DNA from: Solirubrobacteraceae bacterium
Lineage (GTDB): Bacteria > Actinomycetota > Thermoleophilia > Solirubrobacterales > Solirubrobacteraceae
Direction of reading: 5' to 3'
DNA length: 6,705 nucleotides
Assembly: GCA_019683665.1 (NCBI GenBank)
Contig: JADGIB010000204.1
Coordinates: 1 to 6,705 of the forward strand
Below the pieces are notes generated by a model that saw only the letters and a program-made list of their open reading frames with translations, did no database searches and was not told where the DNA came from. The translations under genes were made by a program, and so were the position numbers. Shown here one piece after another: positions 1-5,743 of this stretch (the first letter of the stretch is position 1; every line of letters begins with the position of its first letter).

Positions 1-110
1 TGGGGGGGGGGGGCGCCGGCCCGCGCCGCGCAGGCGCGCACGGCCCGGCGCGCCCCGCCGATCGCCTCGGCGCACGGCGCGACCCGCCGGCTGAGCACGC
101 ACTGCGACAT
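1..110 (-). CDS. Probable partial CDS, N-terminus only, function unknown
   Basis: An ATG on the minus strand (complement of 108-110) opens a frame without stops to the window edge. The product begins MSQCVLSRRVAPCAEAIGG, continues Ala/Arg-rich, and reaches a proline run at the G tract. Evidence that it is coding is base composition: all 16 A/T bases in 1-110 fall on codon positions one or two of this frame and none on the third position. That pattern disappears upstream of the ATG, from about base 119 onward. A purine-rich GGGAGGGG lies directly before the ATG, but it is closer than an ideal Shine-Dalgarno spacing, so a GTG at 96-98 or 39-41 could be the true start. I recognise no domain in so short a piece. 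The gene would be divergent from the dehydrogenase at 257. The plus-strand frame with the same wobble is also open, but it does not continue as a gene, so the minus strand is preferred. Confidence 0.42.
   Translation of the reverse strand, partial: MSQCVLSRRVAPCAEAIGGARRAVRACAARAGAPPP
2..13. repeat. G12 homopolymer tract at window edge
   Basis: Bases 2-13 are twelve consecutive G residues at the edge of the window. If the minus-strand frame ending at 110 is a gene, this tract encodes a run of prolines (CCC codons). A run of this length is prone to slippage during replication and to indel errors in sequencing, so the reading frame across it is uncertain. It could also mark a low-quality assembly end. 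Confidence 0.8.
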
Positions 111-256
111 CCCCTCCCGACTTCCCGCCCGCGGCGGGCCGGAATCCGGTCGCACGCGCCCGGATCGCCGCCCCGGCGCCGGCGGCGCCTACCCTGCGGC
201 CGGCGCCGCGACGGCGCCCAGCCCCCACGAGACGCTTCGAGGTAGGACCGAATCAC
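111..256. promoter_or_regulatory. Divergent intergenic spacer with palindrome CCGGAATCCGG
   Basis: This spacer separates the putative minus-strand gene from the dehydrogenase at 257 and should hold the promoter of at least the latter. It contains an 11 bp palindrome CCGGAATCCGG at 139-149 (5 bp arms around one base), directly adjoining a second inverted repeat, GCCCGC/GCGGGC, at 127-139. TACCCT at 190-195 fits the loose actinobacterial TAnnnT form of a -10 box, but no -35 box stands out upstream of it. The palindrome could be a repressor operator. Short palindromes arise often by chance at this GC content, so this is a weak call. Confidence 0.22.
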
Positions 257-1270
257 ATGCCGAAGGCCTGGCAGCTGCACGCGTACACCGGCCACCACGG
301 GCTCGTCCTCGAGGACGTGCCGCTCGAGGAGCCGGGCGACACCGAGGTGCGCCTCACGATCGAGGCGTTCGCCGTCAACTGGGGCGACATGCACCTCATG
401 CGCGACGAGTACTCGTTCAGCTTCGAGCAGTGGCCGGCGCGCATCGGCATGGAGGCGGTCGGGGTCGTCGACGCGGTCGGCCCGGCGGTCACCGGGATCG
501 AGCCCGGGATGCGGATGTGCACGATCCCGCACTTCTACGGGCACCGCGGCGCCAGCGCCGAGACGCTCGTCGTCGACCAGCGCTACCTGACCCCGGCCCC
601 GGCCGGCCTGACGCCGGTCGAGTGCGCGTCGATCTGGATGCAGTACCTCACCGCCTGGTACCCGCTGGCCGAGGTCCGCCCCGTCGGCCCCGGGAGCGTC
701 GTCCTCGCCACCGCCGCGACGAGCACGACCGGCGCCTCGTGCCTGGAGATCGGCCGGCGGCTGGGCGCGACGATGATCGGGACCACCCGATCGGAGCGCA
801 ACGCCGGCTACCTGCGCGAGCTCGGCGCCGACCACGTCCTCGTCACCGGCGACGACGTCGACGTGGCCGGGCGGCTGCTGGAGATGACCGGCGGGCACGG
901 CGTCGACCTCGTCTTCGACGCGTTCGGCGACGGCCTCATCCACCGCTACGCCCCTGCGCTGGCCCGCGACGCCTGGATCCTCTTCTACGGGATGGTCGAC
1001 GGGAGGTGGCCGACGCTCCCGTTCGCCGACCTCTTCCAGGCCAACGCGGTGTTCAAGCCGTACTCGGTGTTCAACTACGTCATGCACCCGGCCCAGCGCG
1101 ACCGCGGCATCGACGCGATCCGCGGGATGCTCGAGCGCGGCGAGATCCGCCCCCGCGTCGACCGCGTCTTCCCGTTCGAGCAGTACGTCGAGGCGTTCGA
1201 CTACACCCGCGACCGCGCCACGCACGGCAAGGTCGTCATCGCCACCCGGCACTGCCCGGACGCCGCCTGA
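257..1270 (+). CDS. Zinc-free medium-chain dehydrogenase/reductase (quinone oxidoreductase-like)
   Basis: This 337-residue protein has MDR-superfamily architecture: an N-terminal GroES-like domain (about residues 1-125), a Rossmann nucleotide-binding domain (about 140-270), then return to the catalytic fold. Where zinc alcohol dehydrogenases carry the catalytic Cys, it has NWGD (N41, D44), as in zeta-crystallin/quinone oxidoreductases, and the Cys-rich structural zinc lobe is absent. It is therefore probably zinc-independent, though automatic annotation may call it a zinc-dependent alcohol dehydrogenase. The dinucleotide loop is A153-ATSTT-G159, a variant of the usual glycine-rich motif. The following TTRSERN, with two Arg residues at the end of the second strand, suggests NADPH. 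The IWMQYLTAW segment is, as I recall, common to one bacterial subfamily. AGGA at 244-247 lies 9 nt before the ATG and supports this start. The likely reaction is NADPH-dependent reduction of an enone, quinone or aldehyde; the substrate cannot be inferred. Its 3' end faces the SDR gene across 16 bp. Confidence 0.9.
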   Translation: MPKAWQLHAYTGHHGLVLEDVPLEEPGDTEVRLTIEAFAVNWGDMHLMRDEYSFSFEQWPARIGMEAVGVVDAVGPAVTGIEPGMRMCTIPHFYGHRGASAETLVVDQRYLTPAPAGLTPVECASIWMQYLTAWYPLAEVRPVGPGSVVLATAATSTTGASCLEIGRRLGATMIGTTRSERNAGYLRELGADHVLVTGDDVDVAGRLLEMTGGHGVDLVFDAFGDGLIHRYAPALARDAWILFYGMVDGRWPTLPFADLFQANAVFKPYSVFNYVMHPAQRDRGIDAIRGMLERGEIRPRVDRVFPFEQYVEAFDYTRDRATHGKVVIATRHCPDAA

Positions 1271-1286
1271 CCGCCGCCCGCGGGGC

Positions 1287-2039
1287 CTACTGCGCCGTGA
1301 AGCCGCCGTCGGCGACGTAGTAGGCGCCCGTGATGTTCGAGGCCTGCGGCGAGCCGAGGAACGCGACGAGGCGCGCGATCTCCGCCGGCTCGCCCAGGCG
1401 CCCGCTCGGGTGCAGCCGCTCGAGCTCGGCGTGCTGCTGCGGGGTGACCTTCGCGAGCAGGCTCGGCGTCGCGATGACGCCCGGGCCGACGCAGTTGACG
1501 CGGATGCCGGCCGGCGCGTAGTCGATCGCGGCGCTGCGCGTGAGGCCGAGCAGGCCGTGCTTGGATGCGGTGTAGGCGGCGGTGTCGGGCAGCGCGACCG
1601 AGCTCTGGATCGAGCCGATGTTCACGATCGCGCCGGCGCCCTGCGGCACCATCGCCCGCAGCTGCTCGCGCATCGACAGGAAGGCGCCGTCGAGGTTGAC
1701 GGCCAGCGTCGCGCGCCAGTCGGCGAGCGAGAGGTCGCCGACCGGGCCGCGCCGCCCGCCGATCCCGGCGTTGTTGACCGCGACGTCGAGCCGCCCGTAC
1801 GCCTCCAGCGCGGCGTCGACCATCGCCGCGCAGTCGGCCTCGACGGTCACGTCCGCGCGCACCCCGACGGCGCTGCCGCCGCCCGCCCGCACCGCGGCCG
1901 CGACGCGCTCGGCCTGCGCCCCGTCGAGGTCGGCCACGACGACGCGCGCGCCGCGCCCCGCGAGCTCCGTCACGCACGCCTCGCCGATCCCCGTCCCGCC
2001 GCCGGTCACCAGCGCGACCGTCCCGTCGTGGTGCTGCAC
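1287..2039 (-). CDS. Classical short-chain dehydrogenase/reductase (SDR)
   Basis: This 250-residue protein has the normal length and all key motifs of a classical, FabG-like SDR. TGGGTGIG at residues 12-19 binds the cofactor, and D37 at the end of the second beta strand favours NAD(H) over NADP(H). NNAG is at 89-92. The catalytic tetrad is N115, S143, Y156 and K160, within the YTASK motif. The C-terminus (ITGAYYVADGGFTAQ) is typical of the family. The start is GTG at 2037-2039, preceded by a strong GGAGGAGGGAG (GGAGG ends 7 nt before the start), which fixes the start well. It would interconvert a hydroxyl and a keto group on an unidentified substrate. FabG-like SDRs cannot be assigned a substrate from sequence alone, so the fatty-acid role should not be presumed. 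It is transcribed away from the glycosyltransferase operon across a 141 bp divergent spacer and converges on the MDR gene. Nothing about it is truncated or irregular. Confidence 0.95.
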   Translation of the reverse strand: MQHHDGTVALVTGGGTGIGEACVTELAGRGARVVVADLDGAQAERVAAAVRAGGGSAVGVRADVTVEADCAAMVDAALEAYGRLDVAVNNAGIGGRRGPVGDLSLADWRATLAVNLDGAFLSMREQLRAMVPQGAGAIVNIGSIQSSVALPDTAAYTASKHGLLGLTRSAAIDYAPAGIRVNCVGPGVIATPSLLAKVTPQQHAELERLHPSGRLGEPAEIARLVAFLGSPQASNITGAYYVADGGFTAQ

Positions 2040-2085
2040 GCTCCCTCCTCCGTCGCCGTGTGCGGGCCGGGATCATGACGGAGGG

Positions 2086-2113
2086 TTGACATCCGCGGCG
2101 GGCGGCCTACCTC
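2086..2113 (+). promoter_or_regulatory. Candidate promoter for the glycosyltransferase operon (TTGACA box)
   Basis: A perfect TTGACA lies at 2086-2091 in the divergent spacer. Sixteen bases downstream is TACCTC (2108-2113), a poor -10 match that keeps only the leading TA. If this is the promoter, transcription would begin near 2120 and give a leader of about 60 nt before the glycosyltransferase start, including the short ORF at 2146. The -35 match is striking in such GC-rich DNA; the weak -10 keeps confidence low. A TCATGA palindrome at 2073-2078 lies just upstream. Confidence 0.35.
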
Positions 2114-2134
2114 CAGCCCTGGATGCTGACTGCG

Positions 2135-2142
2135 AAGGAGGG
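2135..2142 (+). promoter_or_regulatory. Perfect Shine-Dalgarno sequence of the leader ORF
   Basis: AAGGAGGG lies 45-38 nt upstream of the glycosyltransferase ATG, too far to serve that start. It ends 3 nt before a GTG at 2146, with GGAGG placed exactly 4 nt before it. The glycosyltransferase's own GGAGG (2172-2176) is also exactly 4 nt before its ATG. The two initiation regions are similar: 12 of 15 bases match between 2137-2151 and 2172-2186. Confidence 0.5.
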
Positions 2143-2145
2143 AAT

Positions 2146-2184
2146 GTGACCTGCTTGTCCACTGCGACCGGGGAGGGCACATGA
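2146..2184 (+). CDS. Putative 12-residue leader peptide MTCLSTATGEGT
   Basis: A GTG start 4 nt behind GGAGG opens a 12-codon frame encoding MTCLSTATGEGT. The frame ends in a TGA at 2182-2184 that overlaps the ATG of the glycosyltransferase in the ATGA arrangement typical of translational coupling. An overlapping ATG at 2144-2146 is followed at once by TGA, so the same ribosome site could instead serve a start-stop pair. The peptide may be functionless, with ribosome passage simply delivering ribosomes to, or regulating, the next start. It has one Cys and several Thr/Ser/Gly codons but no run of a single amino acid, so a classical amino-acid attenuator is not evident. This is inferred from layout only; such a short frame can occur by chance. 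Confidence 0.3.
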   Translation: MTCLSTATGEGT

Positions 2185-3569
2185 CCGTTCGCGGCGAACC
2201 GAGGCGGCGCAGCGGCGCGTCCGGGCTGCGACCGCCGGTCGCGTTCGGGCGCTGCGAGCGGTGCCACACGCCGATGCTGCGTCGCACCTCCGACGACGAG
2301 CGGCTGTGCCGCTCGTGCGCCGCCGGGGAGCGCGCGGTCGAGCTCGCCGGCCGGGCCGAGCCCGCGGTCCGCACCCAGCTCTACCGCCACAGCAGCCACA
2401 GCAACGTCCACGTCCTCGGCAGCCACCGCGACGTCCACGTCGCGCCGGCCACGTCGGCGGGGCGCCCGCTGCGGATCGCCCTGCTCGCGCCGCCGTGGCT
2501 GCGGATCCCGCCGCACGGCTACGGCGGGATCGAGTCCGTCGTCGCGCTGCTCGCCGACGCGCTCGTCGCTCGCGGGCACGACGTCACGCTCCTGGCCGCC
2601 CCGGGCTCGCGCAGCGCGGCGCGGACCGTCGGCCTGCTCGACCGCTCGCACTCCGACCGGATCGGCGCGAGCGTCATCGAGGCCGACCACGTCGCGCGCG
2701 CGTTCGAGCACGTCGAGCGCGAGGCGATCGCCGGGCGCCCCTACGACGTCCTCCACGACCACTCGGGCTGGACCGCGCTGGCGATGGCCGACCGCATCTC
2801 GGTCCCGGTCCTGCACACCGTCCACGGCGCCTTCGACGAGGACGCCCGCCGCTTCTACGCCGCGCACGGCGCGAAGGCGTCGATCACCTGCATCTCGCGC
2901 GCCCAGGCCGCGGCGCGCCCCGACGGCGTGCGCATCGACGCCGTCGTCCCCAACCCGATCGACGTCGACGCCTGGCCGGCCGACGTCCCCAAGGACGACC
3001 ACCTCCTGTGGATCGGCCGCTTCGCCCCCGAGAAGGGCGCCCACCGCGCGATCCGCGTCGCCCGCGAGGCGGGCAGGCGGCTGATCCTCGCCGGGCCGGT
3101 CCAGCCGGGCCAGGAGGCGTACTTCGCCGAGGAGATCGACCCGCACCTCGACGGCGACCGGATCCGCTACGTCGGCGAGGTCGGCGGCCGCTACAAGCAG
3201 GAGCTGTTCGCGGCCGCGCAGGCGCTGCTCATGCCGATCACCTGGCCGGAGCCGTTCGGGATGGTCATGGTCGAGGCGATGGCGGCCGGCACCCCGGTCA
3301 TCGCGTTCGCCGAGGGCTCGGCCCCGGAGGTCGTCGAGGCAGGCCGCAGCGGCCTGCTCGTCGGCGACGAGGAGCAGATGGCCGCGGCGGTCGAGCGCGC
3401 AGGCGAGCTCGACCCCGACGAGTGCCGGGCGAGCGTCCGGGAGCGCTTCGCTCCCGACCGCGTCGCCGCCCGCTACGAGGAGGCCTACCGTGCGATCGCG
3501 ACCCCGGCGCCGCGACCGCGCCCGCGGGCCGCGGCGGCGGCCGACGAGAGCGAGGCCATCCCCGCGTGA
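2181..3569 (+). CDS. Family 4 glycosyltransferase with N-terminal zinc-ribbon-like extension
   Basis: This 462-residue protein has a GT-B fold GT4 core from about residue 97 to 440. HGYGGIE (112-118) forms the acceptor-side glycine loop. GRFAPEKG (279-286) supplies R280 and K285, the expected donor-phosphate contacts. E357-PFGMVMV-E365 is the EX7E nucleotide-sugar motif of retaining GT4 enzymes. Proteins of this subfamily usually begin at the core; this one has about 96 additional residues. They comprise C25-x2-C28-x14-C43-x2-C46, which resembles a zinc ribbon, then a linker with a duplicated SHxxVHV segment (His 70, 73, 77, 82, 86). The C-terminal 20 residues are Pro/Arg/Ala-rich and probably disordered. 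GGAGG at 2172-2176 supports the ATG. No signal peptide or membrane segment is seen, so it is cytosolic. It would transfer a sugar from a nucleotide donor; donor and acceptor are unknown. It overlaps the debranching-type gene by 4 nt, pointing to alpha-glucan or glucosyl-solute metabolism. The GT4 assignment is firm; the metal-binding role is inferred. Confidence 0.93.
   Translation: MTVRGEPRRRSGASGLRPPVAFGRCERCHTPMLRRTSDDERLCRSCAAGERAVELAGRAEPAVRTQLYRHSSHSNVHVLGSHRDVHVAPATSAGRPLRIALLAPPWLRIPPHGYGGIESVVALLADALVARGHDVTLLAAPGSRSAARTVGLLDRSHSDRIGASVIEADHVARAFEHVEREAIAGRPYDVLHDHSGWTALAMADRISVPVLHTVHGAFDEDARRFYAAHGAKASITCISRAQAAARPDGVRIDAVVPNPIDVDAWPADVPKDDHLLWIGRFAPEKGAHRAIRVAREAGRRLILAGPVQPGQEAYFAEEIDPHLDGDRIRYVGEVGGRYKQELFAAAQALLMPITWPEPFGMVMVEAMAAGTPVIAFAEGSAPEVVEAGRSGLLVGDEEQMAAAVERAGELDPDECRASVRERFAPDRVAARYEEAYRAIATPAPRPRPRAAAAADESEAIPA
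2393..2446 (+). repeat. 27-nt tandem duplication in the glycosyltransferase linker
   Basis: Two adjacent 27-nt units (2393-2419 and 2420-2446) lie inside the glycosyltransferase gene. Their first 22 bases agree at 20 positions, and the last five have diverged. In protein terms they give SHSNVHVLG followed by SHRDVHVAP, so the duplication is in frame (nine codons) and preserves the SHxxVHV pattern. It sits between the Cys module and the GT4 core. Both differences within the 22 bases change amino acids or wobble positions while the His codons are kept. Confidence 0.75.
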
Positions 3570-5731
3570 TCGACGCCGACATCACCGCCACGACGGTCGT
3601 CAAGGCCGGCAACGCGTTCTGCGTCGCCGGCCTCGACGGCGAGCTGCCCGCCGGCGACCACCCGCTCGGCGTGTTCGTCGACGACTGCCGCCACCTGAGC
3701 GTGCACGTGCTGCGCCTCGGCGGCGTCGCGCCGCGCCTGCTGGTCTCCTCCGACGAGGCCGGCACCGGCGCGACGTACGAGCTGACGAACCGCGAGCTCG
3801 CGCTCGACGACGGCCGCACGCTGCCGCTCCAGGCGCTGCGGGTGCGCCTCGAGCGGCGGATGCGCCCCGACGGGCTCGACGAGCGGATCCTCCTGCGCTC
3901 CCACCACCACGAGCCGGTCGAGCTGGACCTCGAGCTGCGCCTCGACGCGGACTTCGTCCCGATGCTCGAGCTGCGCGGGTTCCTGCCCCGGCGCGAGCGC
4001 GAGGTGCGCCGGTCGGCCGACGGGTCGACCCTGCGCCTCTCCTCCGTCGGGGCCGACGGGTGGACCCACACGACGACGGTGACGTGCGAGGGCGCGGAGG
4101 CCGGGCCCGACGGGCGCCTGCACGCGCGGGTGCGCCTGGAGCCCCACGGCGAGCACACGCTCGCGCTCACCTGCCGCTTCGGCGGCCGCGCCCCGGCCGA
4201 GGCCGAGCCGGCCCCGCCGGCCCTGAACCGCCATTCGACCGCCCGCCAGGCCGCCGCCGACGCCGACGCCTGGCTGGCCGACCGCACGCAGGTCCGCTGC
4301 TCCGACGAGCTCGTCGACCGCGTCCTGCGCCGCAGCCTGCTCGACCTGCGGCTGCTCATCTCCGACCTCGACGGCCAGCCGTACCTCGCCGCCGGCATCC
4401 CCTGGTACGCGACGCTGTTCGGGCGCGACTCGCTCATCACCGCCCGCCAGGTGCTCGCGTTCGACCCGGCGCTCGCCGCCGGCACGCTGCGGCTGCTGGC
4501 CGCCCACCAGGGCCGGCGCGACGACCCGGCCCACGACGAGGAGCCGGGCAGGATCCTCCATGAGCTGCGCCTCGGCGAGGCCGCGGCCGGCACGCCGCTG
4601 GGGCGCTACTACGGCACCGTGGACGCGACGGCGCTCTTCCTCATCGTCCTCGCCGCCCACGCGAACTGGACCGGGTCGACGTCGCTGCTGACCGAGCTGC
4701 GCCCGCACGTCGACGCGGCGCTGCGCTGGCTCGACACGCACGGCGACCCCGACGGCGACGGGCTCATCGAGTACCGCCGCCGGGCTGAGGGCGGCCTCGA
4801 CAACCAGGGCTGGAAGGACTCCTGGGACGGCGTCTGCGACGAGCAGGGCCGGCCGCTGCGCCCGCCGATCGCGCTCGCCGAGGTCCAGGGGTACGCGATC
4901 CGCGCCCGCGAGGAGATCGCCCGGCTGCTCGACGTGCTCGGCGAGGCCGACGAGGCGGCCCGGCTGCGCGCCGCGGCCGCCCGCACCCGGGCCGCGCTCG
5001 ACCGGCTGTGGCTCGAGGACCTCGGCGCCTACGCGATGGCGCTCGACGGCGACGAGCGCCCGAGCCGCGTCCTGGCCTCCAACCAGGGCCACCTCCTGTG
5101 GGCGGGCGCCGTGGACCCGGCGCGCGCCGCCGCGGTGCGCGACCGGCTCATGGGCGACGACCTGTGGTCGGGCTGGGGGCTGCGGACCCTCGGGCGGCGC
5201 GAGGTCGCGTACAACCCGGTCGGCTACCACACCGGCTCGGTGTGGCCGCACGACACGGCGTTCGCGGCCGCCGGGCTGCGCCGCTACGGGTTCGACGACG
5301 ACTTCCTCACGCTGTTCGAGGCGCTGCTCGACGCGGCCGCCGGCTTCCCCGGATACCGGCTGCCGGAGCTGTTCGCCGGCTTCTCGCGCGCCGACTACGA
5401 GGCCCCGGTCCCCTACCCCGTCGCCTGCCGTCCGCAGGCGTGGGCGGCCGGCGCGATCCCGTACCTGCTCGTCACCGCGCTCGGCCTGGTCCCCGACGGG
5501 CTCGGGCGCCGGCTGCGCATCCGCCGGCCGGTCCTGCCGCGCCAGCTCAGCTCGGTCACCGTCAGCGGCCTGCGGGTCGGCGGGGCGACGGTCGCGCTGC
5601 GCTTCGACCGCGTCCGCCGCGACGAGCCGACCGCGGCCGTCACCGACGCGCGCGTCAGCGGCGAGCTGGAGATCGTCGTCGACCTCGCCGCGACCGACGG
5701 CGCCGCGCCGCGGCCGCCGCAGCTCGTGTGA
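3566..5731 (+). CDS. Glycogen debranching-type amylo-alpha-1,6-glucosidase
   Basis: A GTG start overlapping the preceding TGA (GTGA, 3566-3569) gives 721 residues. The start is chosen because homologous proteins begin with the same kind of TTVVKAGNAF segment just after the first residues. The open frame upstream of it is only a shadow of the glycosyltransferase. Residues ~8-210 form a beta-rich GDE_N_bis-type domain (VFVDDCRHLSVHVLRL). From ~240 to ~680 is an (alpha/alpha)6 barrel of the amylo-alpha-1,6-glucosidase/MGH1-like clan: GIPWYATLFGRDS (277-289), RYYGTVDAT, DPDGDGLIEY (394-403, a DxDxDG calcium-type loop), GWKDSWDG (415-422), GYHTGSVWPHD (553-563) and CRPQAWAAGA (621-630). By analogy with related hydrolases, D418 or D421 is a candidate general acid and E601 (PELFAGF) a candidate base; this is inference. 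No signal peptide is visible, so it is cytosolic. It would hydrolyse alpha-1,6 branch glucose of glycogen, or possibly another glucosylated compound, since relatives act on glucosylglycerate or mannosylglycerate. Confidence 0.93.
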   Translation: MIDADITATTVVKAGNAFCVAGLDGELPAGDHPLGVFVDDCRHLSVHVLRLGGVAPRLLVSSDEAGTGATYELTNRELALDDGRTLPLQALRVRLERRMRPDGLDERILLRSHHHEPVELDLELRLDADFVPMLELRGFLPRREREVRRSADGSTLRLSSVGADGWTHTTTVTCEGAEAGPDGRLHARVRLEPHGEHTLALTCRFGGRAPAEAEPAPPALNRHSTARQAAADADAWLADRTQVRCSDELVDRVLRRSLLDLRLLISDLDGQPYLAAGIPWYATLFGRDSLITARQVLAFDPALAAGTLRLLAAHQGRRDDPAHDEEPGRILHELRLGEAAAGTPLGRYYGTVDATALFLIVLAAHANWTGSTSLLTELRPHVDAALRWLDTHGDPDGDGLIEYRRRAEGGLDNQGWKDSWDGVCDEQGRPLRPPIALAEVQGYAIRAREEIARLLDVLGEADEAARLRAAAARTRAALDRLWLEDLGAYAMALDGDERPSRVLASNQGHLLWAGAVDPARAAAVRDRLMGDDLWSGWGLRTLGRREVAYNPVGYHTGSVWPHDTAFAAAGLRRYGFDDDFLTLFEALLDAAAGFPGYRLPELFAGFSRADYEAPVPYPVACRPQAWAAGAIPYLLVTALGLVPDGLGRRLRIRRPVLPRQLSSVTVSGLRVGGATVALRFDRVRRDEPTAAVTDARVSGELEIVVDLAATDGAAPRPPQLV

Positions 5732-5743
5732 GCGCGCGGCGGG

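Noticed and set aside
1276..1286. GCCC-GCG-GGGC hairpin between the convergent MDR and SDR genes as a terminator
   Set aside because: The stem is only 4 bp with a 3-nt loop and no T tract follows on either strand. Such short GC palindromes are frequent by chance here.
430..1320. Plus-strand frame of 296 codons overlapping the MDR gene
   Set aside because: The product is almost entirely Arg, Pro, Gly, Ala and Asp, typical of a shadow frame. The overlapping MDR frame has clear family motifs and a Shine-Dalgarno sequence.
1201..2076. Minus-strand frame of 291 codons overlapping the SDR gene, and plus-strand frames at 1410-2078 and 1582-2184
   Set aside because: All are low-complexity shadows of the SDR gene, which has a full catalytic tetrad. 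Only the last 13 codons of the 1582-2184 frame (from 2146) are retained, as a separate candidate leader ORF, because they lie outside the SDR gene behind a Shine-Dalgarno sequence.
2116..2134. Possible riboswitch or structured leader upstream of the glycosyltransferase
   Set aside because: The putative 5' leader is only about 60 nt and holds no conserved riboswitch core that I recognise. Ribosome-site duplication explains its visible structure better.
2261..3565. In-frame upstream extension of the glucosidase giving a 1156-residue protein
   Set aside because: The extra part is an Arg/Pro-rich +1-frame reading of the glycosyltransferase. The family-typical N-terminus begins right after the GTG at 3566.
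3485..5251. Very long open frame on the minus strand (588 codons) opposite the glucosidase
   Set aside because: Its translation is Arg/Ala/Val/Gly/Pro-rich with no recognisable domain, whereas the plus strand shows every motif of a debranching-type enzyme. Antisense frames stay open at this GC content because stop codons are rare.
5732..5743. Terminator between the glucosidase and sigma factor genes
   Set aside because: The 12 bp gap is GCGCGCGGCGGG, with no complete stem-loop and no T run.
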